A stretch of 64,000 nucleotides of DNA from Ascarosepion bandense (GCA_037127315.1 JBBBDQ010001918.1:4165001-4229000), one strand, 5' to 3'; counted from the first letter of the stretch, positions 9,050 through 20,950 are shown. Notes: generated by a model not told the origin, from the sequence alone. Numbers and translations are program-made.

Positions 9050-9540
9050 TTTATTGTTATCTTAATAAAATTTCGGCTGTTGTATACTCCGGTCTTCTTC
9101 ATAGAACTGTCGATTAGGTAGATTGTTCTCGTTTCGCTGTCTCTATCTTGAATCGTCTTTCATTGCAAAATTGTTTCTTCTTTTATGTCCTATGTCTCTT
9201 CAGAACTCATGTGATCATTGCGCTACACATCTTTCTGTCCTTTGTAGCACTTAATAAGTTTTATCTTTTTGTTATTTCTCCCAAACCCTGTTCTGCCATC
9301 TTTTGGACAAGCTCATCATGTATGTTACTCGCTGTTTTCTTCTGTCCTTCTTTCCTTCAAACTTTCCTGTCAGTATCAGATTCTCCAAGCACTCCTTCCT
9401 CAGTAAGGGTCCCAGAAATTTCAACACAGGAAATCTCCTCAAAGATGAGGAAGAGACTTGAAGTAATAGAATTTTGGTTCTACAGAAAGATGCTGAGGAT
9501 ACCATGGATCAATCATGTGAGCAACAAAGAGATTTAGGAG
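9050..9540. pseudogene. PLE family g scrap and two RTE-type LINE scraps
   Basis: 9050-9110 resembles the PLE family g end. 9175-9450 is a minus-strand RTE LINE 3' segment (frame [14 protein letters not shown]). 9451-9537 is a plus-strand piece (FWFYRKMLRIPWINHV). The two RTE scraps meet head to head. All are decayed. Confidence 0.65.
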
Positions 9541-10966
9541 GGAACTGCGACAGAAAACTAGGTCATACTTTTAGCCTAGAGGTTTGAAATTATATATTTT
9601 TAACAATAATATTCACTTTCAATATAGCCGATGACCCACTCTAAGTAGCGTTTGACACAATAAGAGGCAGAATATATGGGGATATGCAGGGAAGATATCG
9701 CTTAACCCTCGGCTTGAACAGGTTTAGATTATAGAGTTTTGGGAGAGCATCCTTTTTCAAGTCGGTTTCACAAAGAATATTTTGGTTCATAAATATGGGA
9801 ACAGAGTGATTGCGTGTTCAGTCTTTAGGGCGGTTAGGGCAAAATTATAACTCAGTGGAAACAAAGTGAGCAAACAGGGCGAGCAGTATTAAATAACAAA
9901 TTCGAGGTACCTTTTGACATATAAGTCTTATGACACGAACTTATGTTAAAAATTTTGGAATAATTTTCTTTCTAATATTTTTTCTCTGCACCTTGTGGAT
10001 GTATTTTGCTGGACAAAGCCTTCTCTAGATGTCGTGTTCTTGTACTCGTTTCTCGATCGTCAAGGTTGAAGCCAGTTTAAGCCATCACGTTGGGACAACC
10101 ATCTAAACTCACTTGGGACAAGACTGGCAATAATTTTGAGTTTACAAATGTAACTCTATTTAAGAATGAACATAATTCCTTAAATCAAAAGTACTACGAG
10201 GAAGTACTAATAAATGTTTTACTAAATAAACGCACGTCACCAACCTTTTTTACGTCACCAACCTTTTTTACGTCACCAACCTTTTTTGCAGTAATAATTT
10301 TTAATGAATCTTACCTATATTTAATTATCACGAACAAGGAAATTACTGGAAAGTAATTGAAACTCACCTGAAGTGAGCTGAATATGTAATGTTCTTCATG
10401 CCAATAACATTTCCACCAAGCTTCTCTACGGCGTATGACTTCGTTCAATTTCTTTGACTGTCTTCCTCTCAAATTTACATTTAAATTAATTTGAAGTCTT
10501 TAGTAGAGAATAGGTATTGACGTAAAAACGTTCACAAACCAACATGCAGACTACCGCCAAACAAATTATGCCTATTAGGCACACACATACAGAATGTGTG
10601 TGAGTGAGTGAGAGACACACACATACACACACACACGCACACATATATGTATTCTTATGGGAATCCCACATGGACAAACTAGAATTATGATACACTTACA
10701 CACATAATTTATACACACGAACGCTGCTTAACAATTCAAATGCACATGAAGTCTGCTTAATCAGTGCAAATCAAATAACACGAAAATAAAATGACTACAA
10801 GTCATTGAATTCTTTCGTGCGTAAAAAATTGAATCCACTCATATTCATTGGATCTTGTTGAATCTTTAGGGAAACCAAACAATCGATGTGAGCACATTTA
10901 AACGGTGGTTAAAACATTTCAGCGATATATGGTTCTAACCAGTTTTTGGCCTAATATACGCAGATA
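9541..10966. other. Largely unassigned; small 18-bp triplicate and CA/TG microsatellite
   Basis: Three tandem copies of a TACGTCACCAACCTTTTT unit lie at about 10229-10288. A (CA)n stretch lies at 10572-10645. The rest shows no recognised family or gene. Confidence 0.5.
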
Positions 10967-11302
10967 TCTAAACATATTTAAGTAAATGAAACTTTGTCTG
11001 TGTGTGTGTCTGTGTGTGTGTCCGTTACCTATAGACTCCGAAACGGCTGAACCGATTTTCTTTAAAATTGACACAGTTGTACTATAATCGTCTGCGAGTG
11101 TTCTTAGCTAGGTTTTATGTCGAGGTACCCCCGATAAATATCGAAAATCGATAATAGAAAAAATCGGGTTATAGAAGGAGTGGTCCGATTTTAATCATAC
11201 ATACACTCATAGACAAAGACGTAAGAAACGATATTCAGATGTTTCAAGGTTGTAGTTTTTATAATAGTGTAGAAAATCGATAATATATATATAAAAGGCA
11301 AA

Positions 11303-11342
<40 letters not shown>

Positions 11343-11700
11343 ATCTACCAGTATGTCTGTATTTTTTTAGCCCTTTTATTTTAGTTTTTGCTTCGGGTTT
11401 GGCTCTAAGTAGGTATAATTGTAGTTCTTAGTCTCAGCCATGATACCAGTTACTCAAAGGACTTATTTAGCCTTCAAAATACAGTTTACGACGAAAAAAA
11501 CTTATTTGATATCGATACCAGGAAATCAAAATTTGACTTACATCCATTCATTTTTCTTTCAGTCTATGGTTTCACTTTAACTGGAAACAACTATTGCTTT
11601 TTAGTCTTTCGTGCCAATGTCCAAAGAGTCTGAGATCCAGGACCATGGATTAGTTTTAAAGTTTTCATTACACCCGAGCAACGCCGGGCTATACTGCTAG
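10967..11700 (+). mobile_element. Non-autonomous Helitron, complete copy
   Basis: It starts TCTAAACATATTTA after an A and ends with a hairpin (CCCG-AGCAACG-CGGG region) followed by CTATACTGCTAG and a T. That gives 5'-TC, 3'-hairpin plus CTRR end and A|T insertion with no target duplication, the diagnostic Helitron pattern. The 734-bp interior carries ACGGCTGAACCGATTTTCTT, a (TG)n and ATCGATACCAGGAAATC blocks shared by all copies. It has no ORF. Other copies: 16002, 19499, 21785, 42131, 44935, 52203, 56986, 60808. Confidence 0.85.
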
Positions 11701-11985
11701 TCATTAATAGAAAGCGCTATAACAGTTAATGGGCATGAGATGTCTCTATATAATATTCTATGACTTTTGTTAGTGCTTCCGTGACACTCTTTAAAATAGC
11801 CATATATTGACCGACTGAAACCAATGTTTGGGCGAAATTCAAACAAGGAAGTACAAAGTACAGTATTTTATTTTTTAATACAACTTTACGTAAGCTGCCT
11901 AGAATAGCTGAAATCAACTGTTTTTGAGCGCGAACAACTCAATTTTGAATGCGTTTTAGGCGTTTACGTAACTATGCCCTTCCCC
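11701..11985. other. Unassigned sequence between Helitron and helicase remnant
   Basis: AT-rich, no clear frame. It could be further eroded Helitron helicase but I cannot read motifs in it. Confidence 0.4.
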
Positions 11986-12141
11986 TCTTTTTAACAGGAA
12001 TTCAATTTACAGTTTGTTCTGCGTTTGCGATAACTATAAACAAATCACAAGGCCAAACACTTCAAAGAATTAGAATTTGGCTCCAGAAAGAAATATGTAC
12101 GCCTGGCCAGTTTTATGTTGCATAATTAAGAGTAAGGAATT
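11986..12141 (+). pseudogene. Pif1/Helitron helicase C-terminal remnant
   Basis: One plus-strand frame reads FAITINKSQGQTLQRI followed by GQFYVA*LRVRN. TINKSQGQT and VALSRVR are the last superfamily 1 (Pif1-type) helicase motifs found at the C-terminus of Helitron Rep-Hel proteins. The SRV motif is broken by a TAA stop. No upstream Walker A or Rep motif is legible. A cellular Pif1 pseudogene is the alternative, but the many Helitrons nearby favour transposon origin. Confidence 0.75.
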
Positions 12142-12429
12142 CTAAGAATTTTTTTTATTCTTCGCTGTTAAAAGGGGAAAATTTTTTATTTTTTTATTTT
12201 TTTTACTATTAAATTAAATAAATTATTAAACAACGACGTAGGGTTTTTGTCAAAGTGTTTTTCAAAACAAATCAGATTATTCAAATTTCGATTAGTTTAC
12301 AAAATTGAACGAAACGTAAAATTTGTAAATATCGATAAGAGTATTAACAATGGTTTCAACAATACTAGATATATTGAAAGGATCTCAATACGCGTCAGCG
12401 TATTGCAAAAAATACTAGTTTTAAGGAAA
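12142..12429. other. AT-rich unassigned sequence
   Basis: Includes A/T homopolymer-rich 12150-12215. Nothing else recognised. Confidence 0.45.
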
Positions 12430-13068
12430 ATCACTGCAGTGGACTTCGGCTCGGAACAAGAAATCAGAGAGCCGAGTTCGAATTCCAGTTGAAATTCGTC
12501 GCATTCACTTACTCGCAATACCCTTGGGAAAGGTATTAATCCGTCTCTTCCCTCCAGTTATGGGTTAAATAAGAGGACTGTTTGGGTAAGTTAACCTTGG
12601 TAGTCAAGTAGTCTACCGCAGAAAGTTATGTCAACCTACTTCGGGAAATGTGGATGCGCGTTGTGGTACAGTGGATATCGGCTCGGAACGAGAAGCCAGG
12701 GAGCCGAGTTCAAATTCCAGTTGAATCTATTGAATTCACTTACGCGCAAATACCCTTGGGAAAGGTATTAATCCGTCTCTTCCTTCCAGTTATGGGTTAA
12801 ATAGCAGGACAGATTGGGTTCTATAGCCTTGGTTGGCAACCAGTCTACCGCAGAAAGCAATGGCAACCTACTGCGGGATAATCTTCTGCCCAGTCAGTCA
12901 TGTCTCTTTCGAGACATGATCGCCCAAGCGTGTATCACGAATGGCACTTAACTGACTGACTTCGGGAAAATTTCTGCCCAGTCTGTTTGGGTGATTATGT
13001 CTATTTCTGCCCAATCTTGGTTGATCATGTCTTTTTCGAGACATGATCACCCAAGCGTGTATCACGTA
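12430..13068 (+). mobile_element. SINE-B inserted into an older SINE-B, with target-site duplication
   Basis: An older copy (12430-12648) is interrupted by a younger full copy (12653-12957), and the older 3' half resumes at about 12958-13068. The junctions share ACTTCGGGAAA (left around 12638-12648, right around 12958), an 11-bp duplication expected of LINE-type target-primed integration. The younger copy has intact A- and B-box-like motifs (GTGGTACAGTGG, GAGTTCAAATTCC). Confidence 0.85.
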
Positions 13069-13179
13069 AGATATTTTATAAATTTCAAACATCAGTAAAA
13101 CTAGCGGTTCAGTATATGAATGCATGGAAACGATTAAATTAATCATTAATATTGTTTCAATTTTTCTCTTCCTCTGTGT

Positions 13180-13440
13180 AGATATCACCGTCGCGGTCCT
13201 GCGAGCGACCGTGCAGACGGGCGTACCGTGAGTTACAAAATCGAACAGACCAAGTGAACTCGAATACGTGCTTCCGCTAGAGACGCTGGGTATTCGCCAG
13301 GTTGAACACAGCGGCCTGGGGTCTCACAGGCGGACGGAACATAGTTTCACAGAGACAAATTAAGTGAACCACTCCACGTCGTCAGCCGATCGAGTGCACA
13401 GAAGGGCGAGGCTTCACAGCATTCATTGCAATATAAGAAG
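13180..13440. other. GC- and CpG-rich island of unknown origin
   Basis: This stretch is clearly richer in G, C and CpG than the rest of the window (for example GTCGCGGTCCTGCGAGCGACC). I see no long frame or RNA-gene box. It could be a conserved exon, a regulatory element or a young insertion. Confidence 0.4.
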
Positions 13441-13447
13441 GGTGATA

Positions 13448-13520
13448 TCTATCATATAGATAGATATCTATATGATAGATATCTATATGATAGATATCTA
13501 TATATATTGATATCTATCAA
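13448..13520. repeat. Palindromic tandem repeat of ATATCTAT
   Basis: Short tandem array of GATAGATATCTATATGAT-type units that is also an inverted repeat. Confidence 0.85.
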
Positions 13521-13534
13521 CCAAGAACTCTATT

Positions 13535-14114
13535 GGTAAATTTTTGTTTTGTTCCCCGAAGGCCTTTACCCCGTCAAAACTTTCTAAAACATCCTTAATT
13601 CCGTGCAAATGTACATGCTGAACTCAAATCGATAATTGTTTATTGAAGAAACCTACCTTTCTTTCATGGTATCGACCATAAATACATCGGACTATATCTC
13701 ACCCCTTACCACCGTTCTCATCTCTGATTCACCGCTGAATGACTTGAAGCGCAGGATACTTATTTCGGTCGATTTACTCCAGTTGAGCAATTACTCCGCG
13801 ATCTGTTTGGTTTCGGAACTCATTTTGCGCGTAGTGATTGCAAAAAATAAGTAAAAAGACCGAAAAATGGGAAAAGTAGGTGTGAATTCAGTCAGCAGTG
13901 AGTAACACTTTCTAACCGTGGTTAGGGGGTGAGATAAACATCGACAAGAAGTTCCATATTTTTCTGCTAGATAACAGGGAAAAAAGGTAGGTTTTTTCAT
14001 TAAAAAATTATCGATTTGAGTTCAGCATATACATTTGTACAGAAATAGGGATGTTTTGGAAAGATTTGAAGGGGCTGCATATTTTCAGTTCGGGGAACAA
14101 AACAAAGACTTACC
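13535..14114. mobile_element. 580-bp foldback DNA transposon without transposase
   Basis: Terminal inverted repeats of about 120 bp start GGTAA...GTTTTGTTCCCCGAA on the left. On the right the reverse complement TTCGGGGAACAAAAC...TTACC closes the element. The inner arms also match (TCAAATCGATAAT versus ATTATCGATTTGA). The interior has no transposase frame. Superfamily unresolved because target duplication is unclear. Confidence 0.7.
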
Positions 14115-15090
14115 TTTTTTTCTTTGTTTTGAACGAATTTTGGAAAAACCAAAACAAAACGAAACAAGAACGATCATTAAATATGATAGGCACAAAAATT
14201 TGGTGTAGGTTAATAAAATAACAAGAAATAACAGGGCTCCATAGATAACGCGCTCTCAAAAAACTGTAATTAAGGTTCTCTCAGCATAGCTGCCGTTTAA
14301 ACAACGGGTGGGCGCTGTAGATGTTGAAGAAACTTATGTGTGCCTGAGCAGGCATCTGCAAAAGGAATTAGCTAGCCGCTCTGGTAGACGGGTATCCTCG
14401 AATAGGAGTGGCCAGCCATTATATCTAAAAAATCATAACCACATAATGAATTTGTTGTTAACAAGTTACAGAACATGCAGGAAGGAAGAAGAATAGAATC
14501 AAACAATAAACGGTCGAAACTTTGTATAAAAATGACAACAAAGATGAGGACAATAGTCCGAATAATGCAAAAAAGGTAAAAACTACCTCATATCAGAAAT
14601 ATAGACAAACAATAAACGAATAAAGGAAGTTGTGATTACCAAACGACCAGAATCGAGACGAAACAGAAGATAGCTAAAAGGTTGTCACATGAATAACAAA
14701 GATGAAGATACTAGTTCGAACGTAAATGTGCTTTAATAATATTTTATTTATTCATTTATTCTGCGGCTAGTTTGACATCACTTCGTCTACTTTGCTACTC
14801 AAAATGATTTCGGTGTACAATTGGTCGGAGCGGGGTAGAAATCTGCCTCTTTCGAGTGGTCAGCAGATATAGTAAAGGTCAGACGGGCATTTCGGCCGAA
14901 TGGCACGCAAGAATCGAATCGTTACCAGCTTTTTCCGCCTTCGAGAAGTGGCAGATTAGAGGCTCACCTCTTGTGCGAGGAGGAATTACCGGAATGGACA
15001 CTGCTGATTCCAAATACGGTAAATGCCAAAGAGTCCTTTTAAGCGAATAAGACGAAAGCGATTCGGCTTTCAGATAAACTGGATAGACAA
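14115..15090. other. Unassigned sequence
   Basis: No recognised repeat or gene. 14830-15060 has near-balanced base composition and a 64-residue frame, too short and unsupported to call. Confidence 0.4.
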
Positions 15091-15094
15091 TCAG

Positions 15095-15130
<36 letters not shown>

Positions 15131-15132
15131 GC

Positions 15133-15171
<39 letters not shown>
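15095..15171. repeat. (CA)n and (TA)n microsatellites
   Basis: (CA)n 15095-15128 followed by (TA)n 15135-15171. Confidence 0.95.
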
Positions 15172-15174
<3 letters not shown>

Positions 15175-15715
15175 AGTTTCGTCAAAACTGACAGATAAGG
15201 TACTATGATAATGATAATGTATGCTATAATAACGGTTTTCCTAACCATCTGACAGATTACCATATTAGATTTTTTCTTCCTATGGTAACCAACAGCAACA
15301 CCAAACATACAGAAAAACAATAACATTAATAATTTCTACAAAAATCAAATGCATGGTAATTATAAATAGGACGAATCTTCACTTATAAATATTATACGGA
15401 ACTACCAACTCCAGTTGATATAAACACGAAAATTATATTAACTATTACACAAAATTCAAAACTGCAAACCTCATTGTCCAGAAAAACCAATTCACCTGCA
15501 AGATCTAAACTACAGAGAACAAATATTATTTATGAATTCCTAAGTCCTTTAAAGCGTTTTGGTCAATCCAAATCCGTGAATAATTACATTTGGTATACTA
15601 CTACATGTTTAACAAGAAGATTCACGTTATAGCTCTCTGACCATACTTCTGTTAACTCTCATTTAAATACCCATGTAGACCTACCGAACAGTAACCTTAA
15701 CATTCTCGTCGATAC
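15172..15715. other. Unassigned AT-rich sequence
   Basis: Nothing recognised on either strand. Confidence 0.5.
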
Positions 15716-15717
15716 TA

Positions 15718-15905
15718 CAGTATAATACGGATATAAGATACCTTGATATAAGATAAAACCCTTGTATAAGATACATTTTCTCTAATCCCAAATTAGAGCA
15801 TGTGGTAATGTATATAAAATAGATAAAACCCGGATATAAGAGAAACCAGAATATAAGATAACCTTTATCAGGTCCCGACAGCTCTCTTATATCCGGGTTA
15901 CACTG
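15718..15905. mobile_element. pogo/Tigger-like MITE, 188 bp
   Basis: The ends are inverted repeats: left CAGTATAATACGGATATAAG, right (reversed) CAGTGTAACCCGGATATAAG. TA sits immediately outside both ends (15716-15717 and 15906-15907). CAGT ends with TA duplication fit pogo/Tigger-type mariner MITEs. The interior repeats GGATATAAGA several times. Confidence 0.7.
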
Positions 15906-16001
15906 TACAAATACAATAGCATCACGAATATGTAAAAATAAAGTTAAAATTTATGGAATCATTATTAATAATATAAATAAAGAACACTCAACAATATCTA
16001 A

Positions 16002-16407
16002 TCTACACTTATTTATAAATGGAACTTTATCTGTGTGTGGGTGGGTGTGTCTGTGTGTGTGTACATCCATTGCCATTAACTCCGAAACGGCTGAACCGAT
16101 TTTCTTGAAAATTTACACAGTTGTACTATAAGCGTCTGCGAGTGTTCTTACTAGGTTTTGTGTCGAGGTACCCCCGATAAATATCGAAAATCGATAATAA
16201 AAAAAATCGGGTTATAAAAAACTTGATATCGATACCAGGAAACCAAAACTTGACTTACATCCATTCATTTTCCTTTCAGTCTACGGTTTCGCTTTAACTG
16301 GAAACAACTATTGCTTTTTAGTGTTTCGTGCCAACGTCCAAAGAGTTTGAGCTCCAGGACCATGGATTAGTTTTAAAGCTTTCATTACACCCGAGCTACA
16401 CTGCTAG
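16002..16407 (+). mobile_element. Non-autonomous Helitron, internally deleted
   Basis: It starts at a degenerate TCTACACTTATTTATAAATG and ends ACTGCTAG followed by T. The 3' hairpin has lost one arm (CCGAGCTACACTGCTAG) and the middle has a large deletion compared with 10967-11700. Confidence 0.75.
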
Positions 16408-17344
16408 TCAACTATGAACACGGTCAAAATATGCTCACCGTTTGTGGAATATAAAACATTTCTGACTCATCATACATACGCAAAATAATTTTTGTATTCG
16501 GTTTAAAGTAAAATAGAATTCATTCTTGATTATGGCTAAAAGTATAGCCTAAAGCGCTCGAAGCAATAAAACATTCGGATAATTTTTATAATGTTTGTGT
16601 CCTGAAAAGAGAAAAAATATAAGATTACATGAAAAATTATATTAAAAAACGTTAAAACAATTATATAAAAACATTTAATCACAGCACCTTGTCTGTTATT
16701 TTAACTAAACTTGTATAAAAGAAGCTTACTGCTGAAATACATTTTATATGTAACCCTATTTTCAGATGCCTAGTATTAATTTTAGGTGATTTACAAGATG
16801 AGAAGTGATTTCTCTAAAATTAGAGAATACAATTGTTTTTGTTGAGAGAAGTAGCCGAAATGTTAACAAATGGAAAATTGCAGGTGCGAAATACACTGGC
16901 TACAAAATTATTTTCAAGCGAATTCATGAAAGTGATTCGAGTCAAAATATCTGTCAGTGGGTTTTGACAATATGTGACCCTAGGTCGGTATGTGGCCTTA
17001 ACAGTTTCTTGTGTACTGAATTACCAGAACAGTTGATAAGAGAAGGCAGACAAATCCAGAGAGTGTGATTTTCTCCTCTTCTATTCGAAGTCGAAGATGG
17101 TGAATGCAATTGTTTTCATTTCGAGCTGGTAAGAGCTGTACGGTGAGGGAAATGAAAACATTACACCCCTCTTTCTAACACAGGTTGGGGTGCTGTTTAA
17201 CAAAATCAGAATGCAAGACGAGAATTAGTGAGTCGGCTCACGTGTCTTGAGAGAAGAGGCTGGGAAAGAGATTGTGAATTACGGTCGGCCTGAAAAATCG
17301 CGTACTGCTAGAAATAAGAGGAAAAATATCAGAGAAAGAGAGAG

Positions 17345-17394
<50 letters not shown>

Positions 17395-18044
17395 ATTGAC
17401 AAATTCAACCATCTGATTGTCCCGTAGAAGTAATACAACACGAATATTCTATTGAAATACCAGCCAACTGATATTTCTTTACCATAACTTAGTTTTACTT
17501 GCTTATAATCTTGTAATTATTCGATATAAATGAATATATATGAATGTACACAGTGTCGTTTGGGACTTAAATCTGGTTTTTGTCATATACCAATCCCTCG
17601 CATGTCTGGATTATCCTCATCAAGTGGTAATAAATGGTCCAGCATTGGTTAATCCAAGATCAACAACACAACGGGGGCGGAATCTGCCAAAAGTCAGGTA
17701 TGTTAACTGGACACAGCCAGGGGTGGTATCATATATATATAAAAAGAAACAGGACGTCATAATTTTTAAAAAATTTTACTTATAGACCTTGGATATATTT
17801 CAGCCAGCACTTATTCGTAGGACATTCTTGGCTCTTTTAATTAAAGGGACACAAAAACAAATGGAAACGACTATAGAAGGAAAGTTGAAGCTCATTTAAA
17901 ATTAAATTGATTCAATTAATTAAAACGTGAAGAGGGTGTAAATCACAGCTCCAAAAGCGTTAATAAAATTGGAAAAAAGGGTAACCCACATTCCCTCTAA
18001 GAGTCTCAGTGATCTTATGAAATGCTCCTTTTGCCTGAACAGAC
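16408..18044. other. Unassigned; (GA)n at 17332-17392
   Basis: An 87-residue frame at 16805-17068 has no family signature I recognise and no splice or start context to support it. The (GA)n tract is clear. The rest is unrecognised. Confidence 0.4.
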
Positions 18045-18425
18045 TTCTTTTTCTTCTTCTATGTGCCCTGTCCCTTCAGGACGTAGGCGATCATGGCTTT
18101 CCACGTCTCCCTATCCCTTGTGGCTCTTACTATGTTTGCTCCTGTTGCTCCTGGCAACCCCCGTTCCGTCATCCACCTGATCAGGCCCTGCAAATATATT
18201 ATCCGTTGCCTTCCTCTGTCTCTCCTTCCTTCTATCTGTCCAGTCAGTATCAGGTTCTCCTGGCTCTCCTTCCTCATTGCGTGTCCCAGGAACTTCAGTT
18301 GTCTCTTCCTGGTGCTCAGCATCATTTCCTTTTTGTTGCCATTCTTTCTAACACCTCGTCGTTGCTTGTATGCTCAGTTCACGATATCCGTAGCATCCTT
18401 CTGTAGAACTGAACAGACTAGGACG
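18045..18425 (-). pseudogene. RTE-type LINE, 3' end of ORF2
   Basis: Minus-strand frame of about 88 residues reads [20 protein letters not shown], then a charged segment and TRDRETWKAMIAYVLKGQGT just before a (GAA)n-type tail (TCTTCTTCTT at 18048). This is the C-terminal domain after the reverse transcriptase of RTE/BovB-like elements. The RT itself is absent here. Confidence 0.8.
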
Positions 18426-19190
18426 ATGTAATTTTAAATAAATAGCCTCGAGAACTCGCAAATAAGAAGCGGTTCGAGTACTATGCAAGACAGAAAACCA
18501 AGCGTCCTCATACATGGACGCACAATCCTGATTGTTTAACAAATGTTGACCAATGGCTGACTCCTGAACGGCCTGAGAAGGTCTTGTATTACGTCAAGAA
18601 TTTCTGGAACGAATATGTGCGGGGACATGTTGAGATACACACGTTTCCAAAAGAAAATTCTTCCGGCATTTATATTTATATATAACCGAATTTCTTCATA
18701 AGTAGGACAGTACATCTTTTGCAAAAAAGGGGAACGCGGATCTGGTTTGAAAAATAGTTCGCAATTCTACGAAAAAAAAAAAAAACAAGAAGAAAAGCAA
18801 TCCGAAACTTTATCCGTAATAACTTGACATCTCCTACCAAGCCAAGGTCCCAAAAGAGGTGGTTCCCTAAACCGTCTAAACTAAGCAATGATTCTTTTAA
18901 CAATATTTGAGGGATACCCATTCGCCTTAAAAATATTGTGTAGCTTTTTAAGTTCACCATCCAAAAATGGATGGAGAACATAACAGTAAAGCATGGTGAA
19001 CATGAGTCTCAGTTAGACTATTCTTATGGGATTTGGGAACGAAATCCTTTTTGGATGTCTCAGTAAAGCATGGTGATCTAACACCCCAACGGACCATCCT
19101 AACAATTTTCTCCGGCTTATTCGAACAGGAGAAAAATTGAATAAAAATCATAGAGCAGAACATTGTCAGTCGTTTTTAATGAATTTTTTT
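18426..19190. other. Unassigned sequence
   Basis: Contains a local direct repeat of GTAAAGCATGGTGA (about 18986 and 19061). Minus-strand frames of 69-101 residues here show no recognised domain. Confidence 0.4.
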
Positions 19191-19485
19191 TGTCGTGTAA
19201 TGGATATCTCCTCAGAATGAGAAATTGGAGAGCGAAGTTCGAATTCCAGTTGAATTCGTTGCTTTCACTGACGTGCAAACACCATTGGGAAAGGTGTTAA
19301 TCTATCTCTTTTCTCTTCAGCTAGGAAGTGAATAGCAAGAGAGATTCGGCTTTGTAGCCTTGATTGGTAACCAGTCTACTACAGAAAAAAATGGCAAACC
19401 ACAGCAAGAAAATCTTCTGCCTACTTAGTCATGGATCGAAAGAGATATGATCGCCCAAGCGTACGTCGCGTATGGCAATTAACTG
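19191..19485 (+). mobile_element. SINE-B, diverged copy
   Basis: Full-length but diverged: GTGTAATGGATATC head, GAAGTTCGAATTCC B-box-like motif, CCAGTCTACTACAG body and AACTGATAGC tail. Confidence 0.8.
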
Positions 19486-19498
19486 ATAGCTATGTAAG

Positions 19499-19811
19499 AG
19501 GGTTATAGAAGGAGTGGTTCGATTTTAATCAAATTTGATACACTCATAGACAAAGACATAAGAAACGATATTCAGAAGTTTCAAGGTAGCAGTTCTTACA
19601 ATAGTGCAGAAAATTTGATATCGATACCAGGAAATCAAAATTTGACTTACATCCATTCATTTTTCTTTCAGTCTACAGTTTCGCTTTAACTGGAAACAAC
19701 TATTGCTTTTTAGTCATTCGTGCCAACGTCAAAAGAGTCTGAGCTCCAGGACCATGGATTAGTTTTAAAGCTTTCATTACAACCGAGCAGCAACGCCGGG
19801 ATATACTGCTA

Positions 19812-19812
<1 letters not shown>
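19499..19812 (+). mobile_element. Helitron 3' part
   Basis: Begins inside the family at GGGTTATAGAAGGAGTGG and runs to the 3' hairpin and ATATACTGCTAG (19812) followed by T. The 5' end is missing. Confidence 0.8.
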
Positions 19813-19857
<45 letters not shown>

Positions 19858-20059
19858 TGCTAGTATATATATATATATATAGTATATATATATAGTATAT
19901 ATATACTAGCAGTATATATATAGATATAGATATACTATATGTATATACTGCTAGTATATAGTCATTCGTGCCAACGTCAAAAGAGTCTGAGCTCCAGGAC
20001 CATGGATTAGTTTTAAAGCTTTCATTACAACCGAGCAGCAACGCCGGGATATACTGCTA

Positions 20060-20099
<40 letters not shown>

Positions 20100-20831
20100 T
20101 AGTATATATATATATATAGTATATATATATAGTATATATATACTAGCAGTATATATATAGATATAGATATACTATATGTATATACTGCTAGTATATATAT
20201 ATATATAGTCTATATATCTACTGCTAGTATATATATATATATACTGTTAGTATATATATATATACTATATATATATAGTATATATATACTAGCAGTATAT
20301 ATATATAGATATAGATATACTATATATATATATACTGCTAGTATATATATATATATATATATAGTCTATATATATACTGCTATTATATATATATATACTG
20401 CTAGTATATATATATATATATATAGTATATATATATACTAGCAGTATATATATAGATATAGATATACTATATATATATATACTGATAGTATATATATATA
20501 TAGTCTATATATACTGCATTATTATATATATATATACTGCTAGTATATATATACTATATATATATAGTATATATATACTAGCAGTATATATATATATATA
20601 ATAGTAGTATATATATATATATACTGCTAGTATATATATACTATATATATATAGTATATATATATATACTAGCAGTATATATATAGATATAGATATACTA
20701 TATATATATATACTGCTAGTATATATATATATAGTCTATATATATACTGCTAGTATATATATATATACTGCTAGTATATATATACTATATATATAGTATA
20801 TATAAACTAGCAGAATATATATAGATATATA

Positions 20832-20865
<34 letters not shown>

Positions 20866-20867
20866 TG

Positions 20868-20905
<38 letters not shown>
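19813..20905. repeat. TA-rich satellite array built from the Helitron terminus ACTGCTAG
   Basis: ATACTGCTAGTATA and its reverse CTAGCAGTATAT alternate with TATATATAG and GATATAGATATAC blocks. The GATATAGATATA marker recurs at about 19922, 20160, 20308, 20455 and 20685, giving a higher-order period near 137-148 bp. A 98-bp duplicate of the Helitron 3' end (19965-20061, ending at another ACTGCTAG) sits inside the array. The array therefore grew from Helitron ends. Confidence 0.8.
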
Positions 20906-20912
<7 letters not shown>

Positions 20913-20950
20913 AATTATTTATTAATTTTTTTTAGATATACTACAATTTC

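Noticed and set aside
16805..17068. 87-residue frame as a gene
   Set aside because: No motif or supporting context; length is compatible with chance in AT-rich DNA.
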